64,000 bases of DNA from Apoderus coryli (Eukaryota; Arthropoda; Insecta; Coleoptera; Attelabidae), in contig OU452204.1 of assembly GCA_911728435.2 (NCBI GenBank), forward strand, positions 15,996,001-16,060,000, read 5' to 3'. The notes beneath the pieces are model-generated. The model had not been told where the DNA came from and ran no database searches. It saw nothing but the letters and a program-made list of their open reading frames with translations. Each line of letters opens with the position of its first letter. Positions within the stretch are counted from its first letter, which is position 1. This document shows positions 45,096 through 63,249 of this stretch, piece by piece. The translations under genes were made by a program, and so were the position numbers.

Positions 45096-45756
45096 CTCTC
45101 TACAGCCTTCAAAGAAGGAGTGCAAGAAACAGTGACTTCACAAATATTTTCCGTGTTCATGTAAACCACTTCCATATCATCCGTACTACTCGCAATAGTA
45201 TTTTGTGACAAAACATGGTTGGTAGAACTTGTATTCTCAGCAATTTCATGGAGGATTCTATAATTAAGTATATTCCAGTTTAACAACAGAATTCAAACGA
45301 ACTTTGTATACCTACACAACGTAGGAAATATATTCTTGACATACATATCATGCATTTTTGACAGACTGCTTTTAAGTAAACAGTGTCTTGATATCAAACG
45401 ATTAAGAATTTAACTTCCACTCTCATTTACATAATCTCTTCTTTTCAACAAAAGTTTGAGAACTGCATCGGGTACGAGGGTGATCCTCTTGCCGTCTTCT
45501 CTACAATTGATATCTTCTGCAGCGAAATGCTTACTGCATATGACATTCCCATCACATAAATTTTCTGTACTAGGATCCCAATGCCCGCATCCAAACATCA
45601 TGTCTTTTTTTTGTCAAGCTAAAAATGAGTATCATGTCAATGGTATCATATTGACTCAAACTCAGACTGTTAGAAACCCGAAACAATACCTTACTGAAAA
45701 TATTTAATACCAGGAATGAGACCTTCATTTTTACACCACAACACTATACACCTCAT
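45096..45756 (-). CDS. THAP zinc-finger protein gene, frameshifted
   Basis: Exon 1 (45756-45695) encodes MRCIVLWCKNEGLIPGIKYF. Exon 2 starts at 45618 after CATTTTTAG and continues HLTKKRHDVWMRAL. Then the frame must shift by one base near 45570-45578 (GCATTGGGATCC) to read WDPSTENLCDGNVICSKHF and AAEDINCREDGKRITLVPDA. C-x4-C...W...C-x2-H is the C2CH signature of THAP DNA-binding domains. A further exon (45257-45096) encodes a Ser/Thr-rich stretch (HEIAENTSSTNHVLSQNTIA), but its phase does not fit the best exon-2 donor (45431/45430). Either a pseudogene or a sequence error; more 3' exons were not found. THAP proteins act in the nucleus or derive from P-element-type transposons. Confidence 0.55.
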
Positions 45757-45759
45757 TGT

Positions 45760-47830
45760 TTGTTAAATAAACGAACTAAAACCAAAATAACAAATATTAA
45801 AAACAATTTTAATCACAAATAGGTATATCTATCAACAATTAAAATATACCACGAATAAAACCATAACTCAATTATAAAACCTATCTGAATTGTTGTGAAG
45901 CCGACTCTGACAGATATTCCCACTACGAGAAACGTCATTTGCGAAAACAGACGCTGTTGCGAAATCTCCTAAATTTAATACGATTTGGAAAAAAATGTTT
46001 CGTGCATATTGCTGAAAACTAAACAATATGCAATTTTACCGATAACATTTAATTATTTGATTTTGTGAAGCAGTTTCGTATGACGCAACATATGGATTTA
46101 TTTATAAAACAGATATGTCGCATAAATTCTGAAAGGCGAACGACAAAATAGTTTTAAATATGGCAGCTCTGTACTGAAAATAAGATATTGAGGAGCATGC
46201 GTAGATCGTGAAAACTCTGCATACCCGTTACACTTTTTGGTATTCGGCTGGATTTAATTAGCATTTTAATATAATATTTCTATGATTGCCACAAGCCGCC
46301 ACTGTAAAATACCTCCAGTTTCTTTCTAACCCAGTGTGCCAGATACCGTCGTTTTTCCACAAAAATCGGTCGTTAATTAGGTAGGATCGCGACGTTCTTC
46401 CACAAAAATCCGCGACCTAATATCAGGATACCATAAAGCTAAAGAACATATTTTAATCTAGAAAATCTTGTGTCTGTCGTATGCCACAAAAATCGAAGAA
46501 CTTGTGTCAGGAAATCAGAAGACTAAAGGCGTATTTATTTAAGTAAGTAACAATACCAGCAAAGATTAATCTAGATTAATCTTTGATACCAGATACTCTT
46601 CATTATTTGGTATACGAGGGTTGTACAGAACCGTAGCGACAGCCTTCGCCATTGATTATTGTATCTTCCTATCCCGTATCTGTAATCAGCTGAGGCAGCG
46701 TTTGTGTGAAGAATTTTCGTGAAATTTCGAATGAAACGGTACTAAAATGTATCTTTTTTTAAATAAGTTTGTAGCAATGAATCAAATGCTCCAAGTTTTG
46801 TAGTAGTGTAAGTATATGTAAGATATTTGGGTAAGATTTCCATGTTTCAAGCGGCGCCCAATAGATCTTGTGAACTGCAAAACTTCCCTAAGAATAAGAA
46901 AGACAAATTTTAAATTATTTTAACCTCTAAATTATTATTGAAAGTGTCTTGATTCTTCACCTATGGCCCAAAACCCAAAACCTACAGCGATTCATTGAAA
47001 GGTGCAACTTCAAGCGATGATATTATGATGCTGGAATTGTGTACTTATACTGTGTATCAGAATTCCAAATCATTCAGCATAATAAATTGACATGTTTTAA
47101 AGTCATGTTGCCACCCACACCTCATGGAACAACGGACGCTCTCTGTAGGGTGTTATGGTGCAAAAACGTATTAACGTTAATCAGGTTTCCATAAATCAAC
47201 AGATGTGTGGATAGTTTACCATTCATGGCATATTATGTATATCAAACTTAGACAAGGAAAGAGAGTTCCCTAATTAAGGGCACATTGAAGCAATTTTACA
47301 AAGACCAGTTTTTTGCACTCCAGCACGTCCTTAAATTCATCCAGCACGTCCTTAAATTCATCGGTCAATGAAAAAAGAAATCCAATTTCTTCATTGCTCG
47401 TCTATCCATATAAAATAAATAAATAAATAGAGGTACCTATTTTTATGAATATTTAACAAAGACAAAAAAACTGACGCACAAACCACAGTACATAAACAAA
47501 ACCGAGCGAAAAATTCTAGGTTAGAAATGAGACATAAAACGAACATTCTTAAGCTAAAGTTAACCATGACTGTTAAAATTAAAGCTAACTTCAAACATGT
47601 TTATAATACCGGCCCTAAAACTAAAATCTTGAAAAAGTATAAACATAAAATTCTCATTCCCGTAAGTTGATTTCCCCCCAACAACGCAGCTTTGCAGATA
47701 CGACGTTCTTGCATAAAATCATCGATCTATAGACCAGGACAGCAGAAACATAAAGAAGAGTCTATCATTAGTTTTCTTCCCGTCTCACCTTTTTAAAAGA
47801 TGTTCTTATTATATAGGGCCAAATAAATAT
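45760..47830. other. intergenic with short repeats and a perfect palindrome
   Basis: No gene supported. 46338-46530 holds three loose copies of a phrase built on GTTCTTCCACAAAAATCG. 46561-46584 is a perfect 24-bp palindrome centred on CTAG. 47330-47360 has a duplicated CCAGCACGTCCTTAAATTCA. Confidence 0.45.
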
Positions 47831-47840
47831 ATATATACGT

Positions 47841-48330
47841 TAGGGATGTCAATAACCGGTGGTTAAAACCGAAAAACCGGTGTTTTCTCTTCGGTTAACT
47901 GATTAAAACCGGTTATTTTTGACTCCAGTTATAACCGAATAACCGATTTACACCCAATACAAATAACCGGTAAAAAAACACGCAATTATTTTCAGATCAA
48001 ATAAATTGATTTATTAATAATATACCAATTTGACAGTCTTTATTCGATAGTACAAACTGCCCGTCTCTATACTAGTTGCGCAGTACACTACGCACTTCTT
48101 TTATGTGGCCACTTGTTGTTTGGCACGTACCTATATATCCTAACCTACATTTTAATATAAATTGTGTGTCTATTTTGGTAATTAATATAAATATTGGAAA
48201 AAATAACCGAACCACCAGTTAATCGAAATAATCGGTTTTTTATATCGGTTATAACTGAGCAGTTAAAACCGATAAAGTAAAATATCCGGTTATTAGAAAA
48301 CCGGTGTTTTCAAAAAAGTTGACATCCCTA
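47841..48330. mobile_element. hAT-type MITE rich in AACCGGTTAT motifs, 490 bp
   Basis: The ends TAGGGATGTCAA and TTGACATCCCTA are perfect inverted repeats. Both flanks carry ATATACGT (47833-47840 and 48331-48338), an 8-bp target duplication. Within 120-150 bp of each end there are many variants of AACCGGTTATT in both orientations, the usual layout of subterminal transposase-binding repeats in hAT elements. No coding sequence. Confidence 0.85.
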
Positions 48331-48403
48331 ATATACGTAGTAATGGAATAAAGAATAAATCACCCAGGGAGCTATGTCACAGCTAACATACACACGTATG
48401 TAT

Positions 48404-48448
48404 GTCGACCACAGATCTAGAAACTCGATCTAGATCTGTGATGTCGAC
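48404..48448. repeat. stable hairpin, GTCGAC + CACAGATCTAG arms
   Basis: CACAGATCTAG (48410-48420) pairs with CTAGATCTGTG (48430-48440) across a 9-nt loop, and GTCGAC boxes lie on both outer sides. A hairpin with the same CACAGATCTAG arm occurs at 62569-62598. Confidence 0.8.
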
Positions 48449-48449
48449 G

Positions 48450-50150
48450 CTGTCAATGGTGACTGCAACATATTTTCCGAAAACTCGGCGCACTTCAATG
48501 AGGTTTGAGAGTCCGAAGTAGGTAAGTTTATCGTAAATAAGTCTTGAACAAAGAATTTTGGCTATAACTAGCGTCCAAAGATATTAACTATACTAGAGAT
48601 CTACCTATATTCGGTGCCCTAACTTTTCAAAACAGTATGTACCTAGATACAAAAAAAAAACTTCGTCGGTTCTTCCACAAATGTAGTCGATTTTTAATCA
48701 GGCTATCAGAAATATTAAAGCGTACCTATTTTACTCAGAATATTGGAACCAACATGATCTCAGTTTTGGAATAAAGAAATAATTTTTATTTTTGTTCAAA
48801 TGAAGGTGAGAATTATTTGTATAAGATTGCAATAATTAATATGGTTGCTGTTAATTAAATTCGTATAAATAATTCCATTAAATATTTTATTTTATTATTC
48901 AAATCGACAAACATTTTGTTCCTCAAAAACTGTCGGCCTCTAATTAGGATTGCAGAAACACCTGAAATAATATATATTTTGCAGATACGACCTTTTCCAC
49001 AGAAATCGGTGCTATTTGATCAGGATATCAGACACTTGAAGATAATTATGTTGATTGAAATGGTACAATCGAAACGTAGAACTTAGTAATTCAGAATTGG
49101 AAATAATAATAAAAGTATTAGCGAAGAGACAAATCCTGTTAAAATCTATTTCATCTCACCCTGCGCCTCTAATATACAGATAGGTTTTTGAATAATAGTA
49201 TATTAAATTTATTTATATGCGAACGTTTTGCATTATCTAGTATGTAAAATTTCTTAATACTGCAATCCAGTTTTACATATACACCTATCGGAATAAAACG
49301 AAACCACAAAAATAATTTCATTTCCTATATTACAGTTTTTAATAGTTTAAAGTGACACTACTCATCAACAGAGGTCGCAAGATTTTAAAAATTTAATATT
49401 TCATATTTCCTCAGGGGCAAAATTTACTTATATGACTCTAATCGTTTATAAAAAATCATCAATTATTGATAGCTTCAAATGAAACAATATCGTTGATGTC
49501 GTCATTTGGCGTTATCCTTCAACGTAGGATATCACCAATTTTTACTCACCTAACTTAGTGGATCCATTATCAAAGATTAATGTACATTAACATTGTCATT
49601 GTCTTTACAATGCCATTGCCATTGTCCTTATAATGACAATGATCGCACGTACGTTTAACAAAATTAGTTGACAATAATTATTAAATTTAGTTGGAAAGTG
49701 AGTGTCAGATATTCATGTCACATCAGTTCAGATCAACTGAGATGTAGAACGCCTATAATAATTAGGTAGAAACTTAGATTAATATAGTAACTATGTAATC
49801 TAAAGGTAGAAATTTGTTGCACTATTTGAATTTCCCTCATCTGTGGCACTATTAGGCCATTACATTGTCATTATATAAATACAATGATGGCATTGGCAAT
49901 GTCTTTTTATAAAACCAATGCCAATGGCATTGTCTTTAGTTTACAATCTGCAATTTCTAGAATGGAACGGCAACCTGTAAATTATTTGACATATGTCATT
50001 TCAATATAGGAAAATTACCCAAATAAAAATTAGGTTATATTTAATTAAATAGTTAAGAAAGAAAGTTACGTTTCATTTTTATTACAAATAATTACCTGTA
50101 AACAAAATTAGTATAATATTTTAGAACATTTTGTGATTTCTGTAGAACTA
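48450..50150. other. 5' flank of the PRPF4B gene
   Basis: No coding sequence. Diverged copies of the TTCCACA(A/G)AAATCG phrase occur near 48671 and 48997. From 49590 to 49920 short CATTGTCATTG/CAATGACAATG repeats in both orientations could form weak hairpins. The promoter of the downstream gene must lie in the last few hundred bases, but no TATA box was identified. Confidence 0.4.
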
Positions 50151-50155
50151 ACACA

Positions 50156-58279
<8,124 letters not shown>

Positions 58280-58526
58280 GGTTATGTGTGAGAGGTAAAC
58301 ACAACAAAATGGCGGAAAAATTATTCAAAGGATTTATATTTTATTGGAAAAAAATTATATTTTTGACTTTATTTGTATAATTTCTCAATTTTGGGAGCCA
58401 AAAAGCACTTTAAGTGAGTTTTATGTTAAATTCAAACCAAAAAAATATAAAAAAATGTGAAATATTTAAAGCAAAAGAGGACACTATACTTGGTATGCTA
58501 TATTTTAAGCTAGTTTTGTGTTAAAC

Positions 58527-58532
58527 AATAAA
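58527..58532 (+). promoter_or_regulatory. candidate polyadenylation signal of PRPF4B
   Basis: AATAAA lies 248 nt after the stop codon, followed by AAAATAAAATT and T-rich sequence. It is the first canonical hexamer in the 3' UTR that I found. Confidence 0.5.
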
Positions 58533-58923
58533 CAAAGACAAAAATAAAATTATTTGGTTTTTTGCAACAAAATTTTTTAATTTCCCATACATTTTCTCGA
58601 TAACATTAGTGTTATTATATGAATATTTTGTTACAGACAACTGGATCTTATATGGGAATTGAGAGTTTGACTAAGAGACACTCAATGGGTATTGGCAGTG
58701 AATAAGGTATTTTATATAATGAGGAACATGGATCATTTTCTTATACATATATTTTTGATTTATTTGGAAACACAGAAATTTAAATTAAAAAAATGGTAAA
58801 AGCAATAATAAGTCTGATGACCCATGAGGTAAAACGTACAACTAGCTTCTAAAAATAACATTAAGTCGAACGTTACAGAATTGCTGAATTAAGCTCTCCA
58901 AGCGAACAAGAAAACATGTCAAA

Positions 58924-59370
58924 GAAAGACAACAAGATGTTTTTGGTGACATCTAGTGTGCGCAAGCAATATGCCCGGTGAATCAGTTCACAAACGATGG
59001 CCGGACGACAAGCAACAACTCCATCTTATCCTATTGCCAACACTAGACACGCCCGAATTCCCTGGCGGGAGAGTTTATGGGTCACACTGCCTGTCATTCA
59101 CCACTGATGCGTTGTGGGTCAACGAAACGGCCTGTTTGGTGAAAGCATGGTAGTGTGAAACAAATTTCCAACAAAACTTTAAAGTCTTTTTACATTATGT
59201 ACCAAGCAACTCATTAATAAAGCCTGCCGCCAGGGAATTCGGGCGTGTCTAGTATTGCCAATAGGATATGATGGAGTTGTTGCATCTCGTCCGGCCATCG
59301 TTTGTGAACTGTTTCACCGGGCATATTGCCTGCTCACACTAGATGTCGCCAAAACATCTTGTTGTCTTTC
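58924..59370. repeat. inverted repeat, 145-bp arms, flanking a hammerhead-like motif
   Basis: The left arm 58924-59068 and the right arm 59227-59370 are reverse complements with about ten differences. Each contains CACTAGATGTCGCC-type text, ATGCCCGGTGAA(T/A)CAGTTCA, GATGGCCGGACGA and GACACGCCCGAATTCCCTGG. The centre holds one hammerhead copy (59081-59158), and a second copy follows the right arm (59416-59483). ACTAGATGTCGCC relates it to the 54116-54602 repeat. Inverted terminal copies of this sort are known from Penelope-type elements. Confidence 0.75.
59081..59158 (+). ncRNA. hammerhead-like motif, core A9 mutated
   Basis: TCACACT (59082-59088) pairs with AGTGTGA (59152-59158) as outer stem I, and TCACCA (59098-59103) pairs with TGGTGA (59137-59142) as inner stem I. 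The core box reads CTGATGC (59104-59110), so the final A is lost. Stem II is GTTG/CAAC with loop TGGGT, then GAAAC (59124-59128), a short stem III closing on GTT (59134-59136). Apart from the A-to-C change the fold is complete, so it is probably a dead sister of the 54288 motif. Confidence 0.55.
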
Positions 59371-59415
59371 AACTCTCGTGCTAGTATAAGCTCTTCGTAA
59401 ATGTTGGAAATTTGG

Positions 59416-59483
59416 GTCACACTGCCTGCCGATCACCGCTGATGAGTTGTGGGTCAACGAAACGGCCCACATGGTAGTGTGAC
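59416..59483 (+). ncRNA. hammerhead-like motif, intact core, inner stem I 3' strand deleted
   Basis: GTCACACT (59416-59423) pairs perfectly with AGTGTGAC (59476-59483). The core is intact: CTGATGA (59439-59445), stem II GTTG/CAAC, GAAA (59459-59462). Compared with the copy at 59081, about 11 bases covering the GTT cleavage site and TGGTGA strand are missing after GGCC, so cleavage is not expected. Confidence 0.5.
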
Positions 59484-59499
59484 ACAAGCTTTCAACAAA

Positions 59500-61560
59500 A
59501 CTTAACTTATGTAACAAGTAATTCCATGTCATAGAGTTCACTAACATAATTATGCATAATATTACGTTTCGAAATTAGTTCTTCCACGAATAATGTTAAA
59601 TAAAAAAATTAATGAAATTTGAATACTTCTCCAACTCCAAACCTCTGACAATAAATCTGTTAAGCGATAAGGAATCTTCAATGAAAGTTATTTTAGAAAA
59701 CGGCGCCGCACTTTTTCAATAGAATATATTTAACATGAAGTAAATCAGATCAGTGAAGGATTTTCAAGTTTAGAACGAGAGTAAAAGAAGAAATAAAATT
59801 GGGATAATATTCCGTTAAAGTAAAAAGAGAATAATTATCTTTTATTGGAGACCTAACGATTCTGGAACCAATCTGTTTCCGTCTGCGTCCTCAGAGGTTA
59901 AAAGCTTATAGTTCCCTCGCATTTTTTGTTGGAATTGACACTTGTCAACTAATTAACATGACGTTTCGCGCCACAATAAACATAATAGAAACTATTGTCC
60001 ATGGGAGCTAATGAACATATCTGTTGCGCATTTCTATGTATGCGATGCTGATTCTTGACAGTTTTTTGGAATTTTTTCAATCAAAAACTTAATTTAGATT
60101 TCTATGTTTCGTGGTTTTTTGTATTTAGTAGATATTTTCAAACATCTCAATATGAGTATTAAATTGTTTCTTCGTGTTATTTTCAGAACTTGGAATACAT
60201 GCTATTGAAAATGAAGAATAAACTAAAATATTATTGGATTAATATGAAAGAAAAGTATTCAAAACTCTTCTTAAATGGATAAGTATAATGAAGTAGTTTA
60301 CGTAAATATAATTCTCATATTTTTTTATGTATTTATAGGTTAGTTATCCATCAAAATTATGCAAAGGTGTCCAATGATGGACACACTATTAACTATCCAC
60401 CAGAAGTTCAAGAATATTAATCTGCCCTACCTTTAGCAGTCTGCTAAGATGTGTTAACCCATTTATTCTTCATATTTAAATAATAAAACAACTAAAACAA
60501 TGTCATCTTCACAAGAATGTTAATGTCAAATCTAAATATGGACTAGTGTCAGCTTAAGTGACGTTTAAGAGTGTATTTACCCGACACTGTTCAGGCTGAA
60601 ATGCGGGACCGGGTGATGCTGTGGATTCTGTAGCTTGTTTACCCTTTCTCCACCTTTTTTTATCAGGACCGAACCTTTGGCGTCGAAGACTAAACTAAAA
60701 GCCGTTTCATCACTTGCAGGATGCTAACATTGTTAGCGAAACGCACTTCGAGAATAAAAAAAAATGTTTTGGTGAAGTGGTAAAACGGTTTAGTTTAATT
60801 TTCAATATCGATAATATGCTTCTATTCTTCCTACCGAGTTAACATGCAGAATCTTACTCTTCCCATGATTGTGAGGTTCTAAGACAACAGTAGCAGTAAG
60901 AATGCCTAGCAGCATAGCTCTACGGCGAATACAGCATGACGAAGAATTTTTTAGCATATCTATCCCTCTAATCTTCCTCTTTCTTTGTTTATGAATTCAA
61001 AAGCGAAAACGTAGGAATGAATCAAACCCCAAAAATGAAGTCACCAAAGTAGAGCTGTATAATGGTCAAGTATGACAGCCTCTACCTGCAAGACTAGGTG
61101 GTGTTAGTCTTTTTTGGTTCTTTTAACATTTTTAGAGTTGTCTGAATATTGGCATATAATATAATATATAACCATATTCACCTCCTAATTTGCAGGGAGC
61201 AAATCTTCTGCGCACCTTTTAACCCTGTATATAAAATCCTAATCATGTATCCTTGCTATTTATGTGAAAATTGAATTGACCTTACTTCTATCCCGATTCT
61301 CTTGTCATCATACCCTGTAGATGGACATCAAGACTTCGCTAACCCTACAATTTGGATGAAACTACTCTCTACACGCCCATATTCTTGAACCTTATGTGGC
61401 CACCCATATGGTCCAGACCAAGAACAATGGCAAACTCAAAAGAACCTCGAACAGTTCGCTCGGCGTCGTTTAAAGCCAAAGAGAGATCTTAAGTATTTCT
61501 CAGCCTTAGGAACACACTTGGCCAACAAACCCAGGGTTACTCTGTTCGATAGATTTTTTA
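59500..61560. other. intergenic, mostly unassigned
   Basis: No supported gene. One degenerate hammerhead-like hairpin lies at 60702-60788. A short coding-like stretch near 61430-61530 could not be identified. Confidence 0.4.
60702..60788 (+). ncRNA. degenerate hammerhead-like hairpin
   Basis: CCGTTTCATCACTT (60702-60715) pairs with AAGTGGTAAAACGG (60775-60788) at 13 of 14 positions, counting one wobble. Between them GCTAAC (60723-60728) pairs with GTTAGC (60732-60737) and is directly followed by GAAACG, as in stem II plus GAAA of a hammerhead. The CUGANGA box is not conserved (only the final GGA matches). Confidence 0.3.
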
Positions 61561-61570
61561 CTAAGTTATA

Positions 61571-62484
61571 CAGGGTGTTTCAGAACAACCTAAATTGTAG
61601 TTTTTCGAAAAGTCCTTTTACAGCTTGTTAAAGCTGCCTGAGGACGATTTTTTTGAAATATTTTCGAAACGAGTAAAGATGAATTAACCAAATGTAACAT
61701 ATTTTTATTCACCCAGTTAAATGTTGTAAACTGACATGAAATTGAATAAAAAAGGATGACCATAGGCGGGTAAACGGGGGCGACCCTTTCCTTAATTATA
61801 ACCTAACTTTTTTTCGTTGTGATTTTTATTCATTTTGTGTCAAAAATGTAATTAATTAAAGTTTTCTACATAAAAAAGGCATACTTCTTTTTTCTCGAAA
61901 AACTTAAAGGTTTTCGAGAAATTCGAGTTTGAAAATTTTAGGACAAAACTGGTCCTTAGTACAAAACATTAATAAAATTTTGGAAAACTTTTCGTTATCA
62001 AACTGTATTTTAATAATTTTATTAATGCTGTTTACTAAGGACTAGTTTTGTCCTAAAATTTTCAAACTCGAATTTCTCGAAAACCTTTAAATTTTGCGAG
62101 AAAAAAGAAGTATGCCTTTTCTATGTAGAAAACTTTATTTTATCACACTTTTGACACGAAATGAATAAAAATCACAAGGAAAAAAAGTTAGGTTATAATT
62201 AAGGCAAGAGTCCCCCCCGTTTACCCGCCTATGATCATCCTTTTTTATTCAATTTCGTGTCAGTTTACGACATTTAACTAGGTGAATAAATATGCTACAT
62301 TTGGTTAATTTTTCTTTACTCGTGTCGAAAATATTTCAAAAAAATCGTGCTCAGGCAGTCATTTTTAACACCCTGTATCTTTGTAAATAAGGACTTTTCG
62401 AAAAATTATAATTTAGGTTTTTTTCATTATTAGATGTCCCCAATTCGCTCACAAATTTTGGCCATGTCTTTCTGAAACACCCTG
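61571..62484. mobile_element. 914-bp foldback element, TA-flanked
   Basis: It begins CAGGGTGTTTCAGAA and ends TTCTGAAACACCCTG, flanked by TA. Almost the whole element is a palindrome: 61571-61990 reads as the reverse complement of about 62012-62484, with a central loop near 62000. The right arm carries an extra block of about 46 bp near its outer end (around 62427-62470) and small indels. No coding sequence. A transcript through it would form a hairpin of about 400 bp. Confidence 0.85.
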
Positions 62485-62568
62485 TATATTATAGTGGAAT
62501 GTTGATACATTTAGTAGAATTCAGTAGACCAAAAAATTTTTTATTGAAGCCTGAAAATGCCTTCATCA

Positions 62569-62598
62569 CACAGATCTAGAAAAGTTTCTAGATCTGTG
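62569..62598. repeat. perfect 14-bp-stem hairpin with CACAGATCTAG arm
   Basis: CACAGATCTAGAAA (62569-62582) and TTTCTAGATCTGTG (62585-62598) are separated by two bases. The same arm, shortened to 11 bp, is found at 48410-48440. Confidence 0.85.
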
Positions 62599-63163
62599 CT
62601 TCATAATGCCTGTTGCATACAAAACAGGGTATATGAAAACCTGGAGATTGTTCTTTGATGGAACATTTTTTCGAAATACTATTGTTATTTCTAAAATGTT
62701 GTAGATAGATGTATAGTTTCGTTAGTAGCCAATTTTTTGAGCTAAAAATGTTGATTTTGACTTAATAAATAAACGTTATTTATTGGTTTAATTCTTTTCA
62801 AAATGACTTTACTATTACAAACCAAAACATAAATATAGAGGGATTTATTCACAGTAAACAGTGGGCAGTTGTGGATTTTTAGTACAAAGTTAAGGTTAGT
62901 AGATTTTGATAGAATCGTGCGGCCAAGCCACTCCTTAGCCTTGTATACCCGAAGTGTGTGGGGTTTCACGACTATTACGTTTGTTCGTCCAATGGTTTCA
63001 AATAGTCAAAAGAATAATTTCAGTGTACGCAGAACAAACTAGGGATTTAAGAAGTATAATCAGTAGTCACTATATTTCGTATTTTTTGAACCTTCTTCTT
63101 GTATATTTTTATGGTTTACATTTTTGGGTGTAGTATATAAATAAAAAGTTGTTAGTAAACTTG

Positions 63164-63245
63164 TGTCAAAAAGTTAAAAAAAAAAAGAAAAAAACCTGAG
63201 GAAGTTGCAAATAATGCAACGAAACGTTGTTTGTAAATTTTGACA
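63164..63245 (+). ncRNA. hammerhead-like motif with all core boxes
   Basis: TGTCAAAA (63164-63171) pairs with TTTTGACA (63238-63245). The core box CTGAGGA (63196-63202) is followed by one extra A, then stem II GTTGC (63204-63208) with GCAAC (63216-63220), then GAAAC (63221-63225). A GTA triplet at 63233-63235 could serve as the cleavage site. An A-rich insertion (63175-63194) lies between the outer stem and the core, so inner stem I is not convincing. Confidence 0.4.
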
Positions 63246-63249
63246 TAGA

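Noticed and set aside
29221..48380. CAGGGAGCTATGT at the 18S/5' junction (29228) also present at 48365
   Set aside because: Thirteen shared bases without similarity on either side; too little to claim a shared element or insertion motif.
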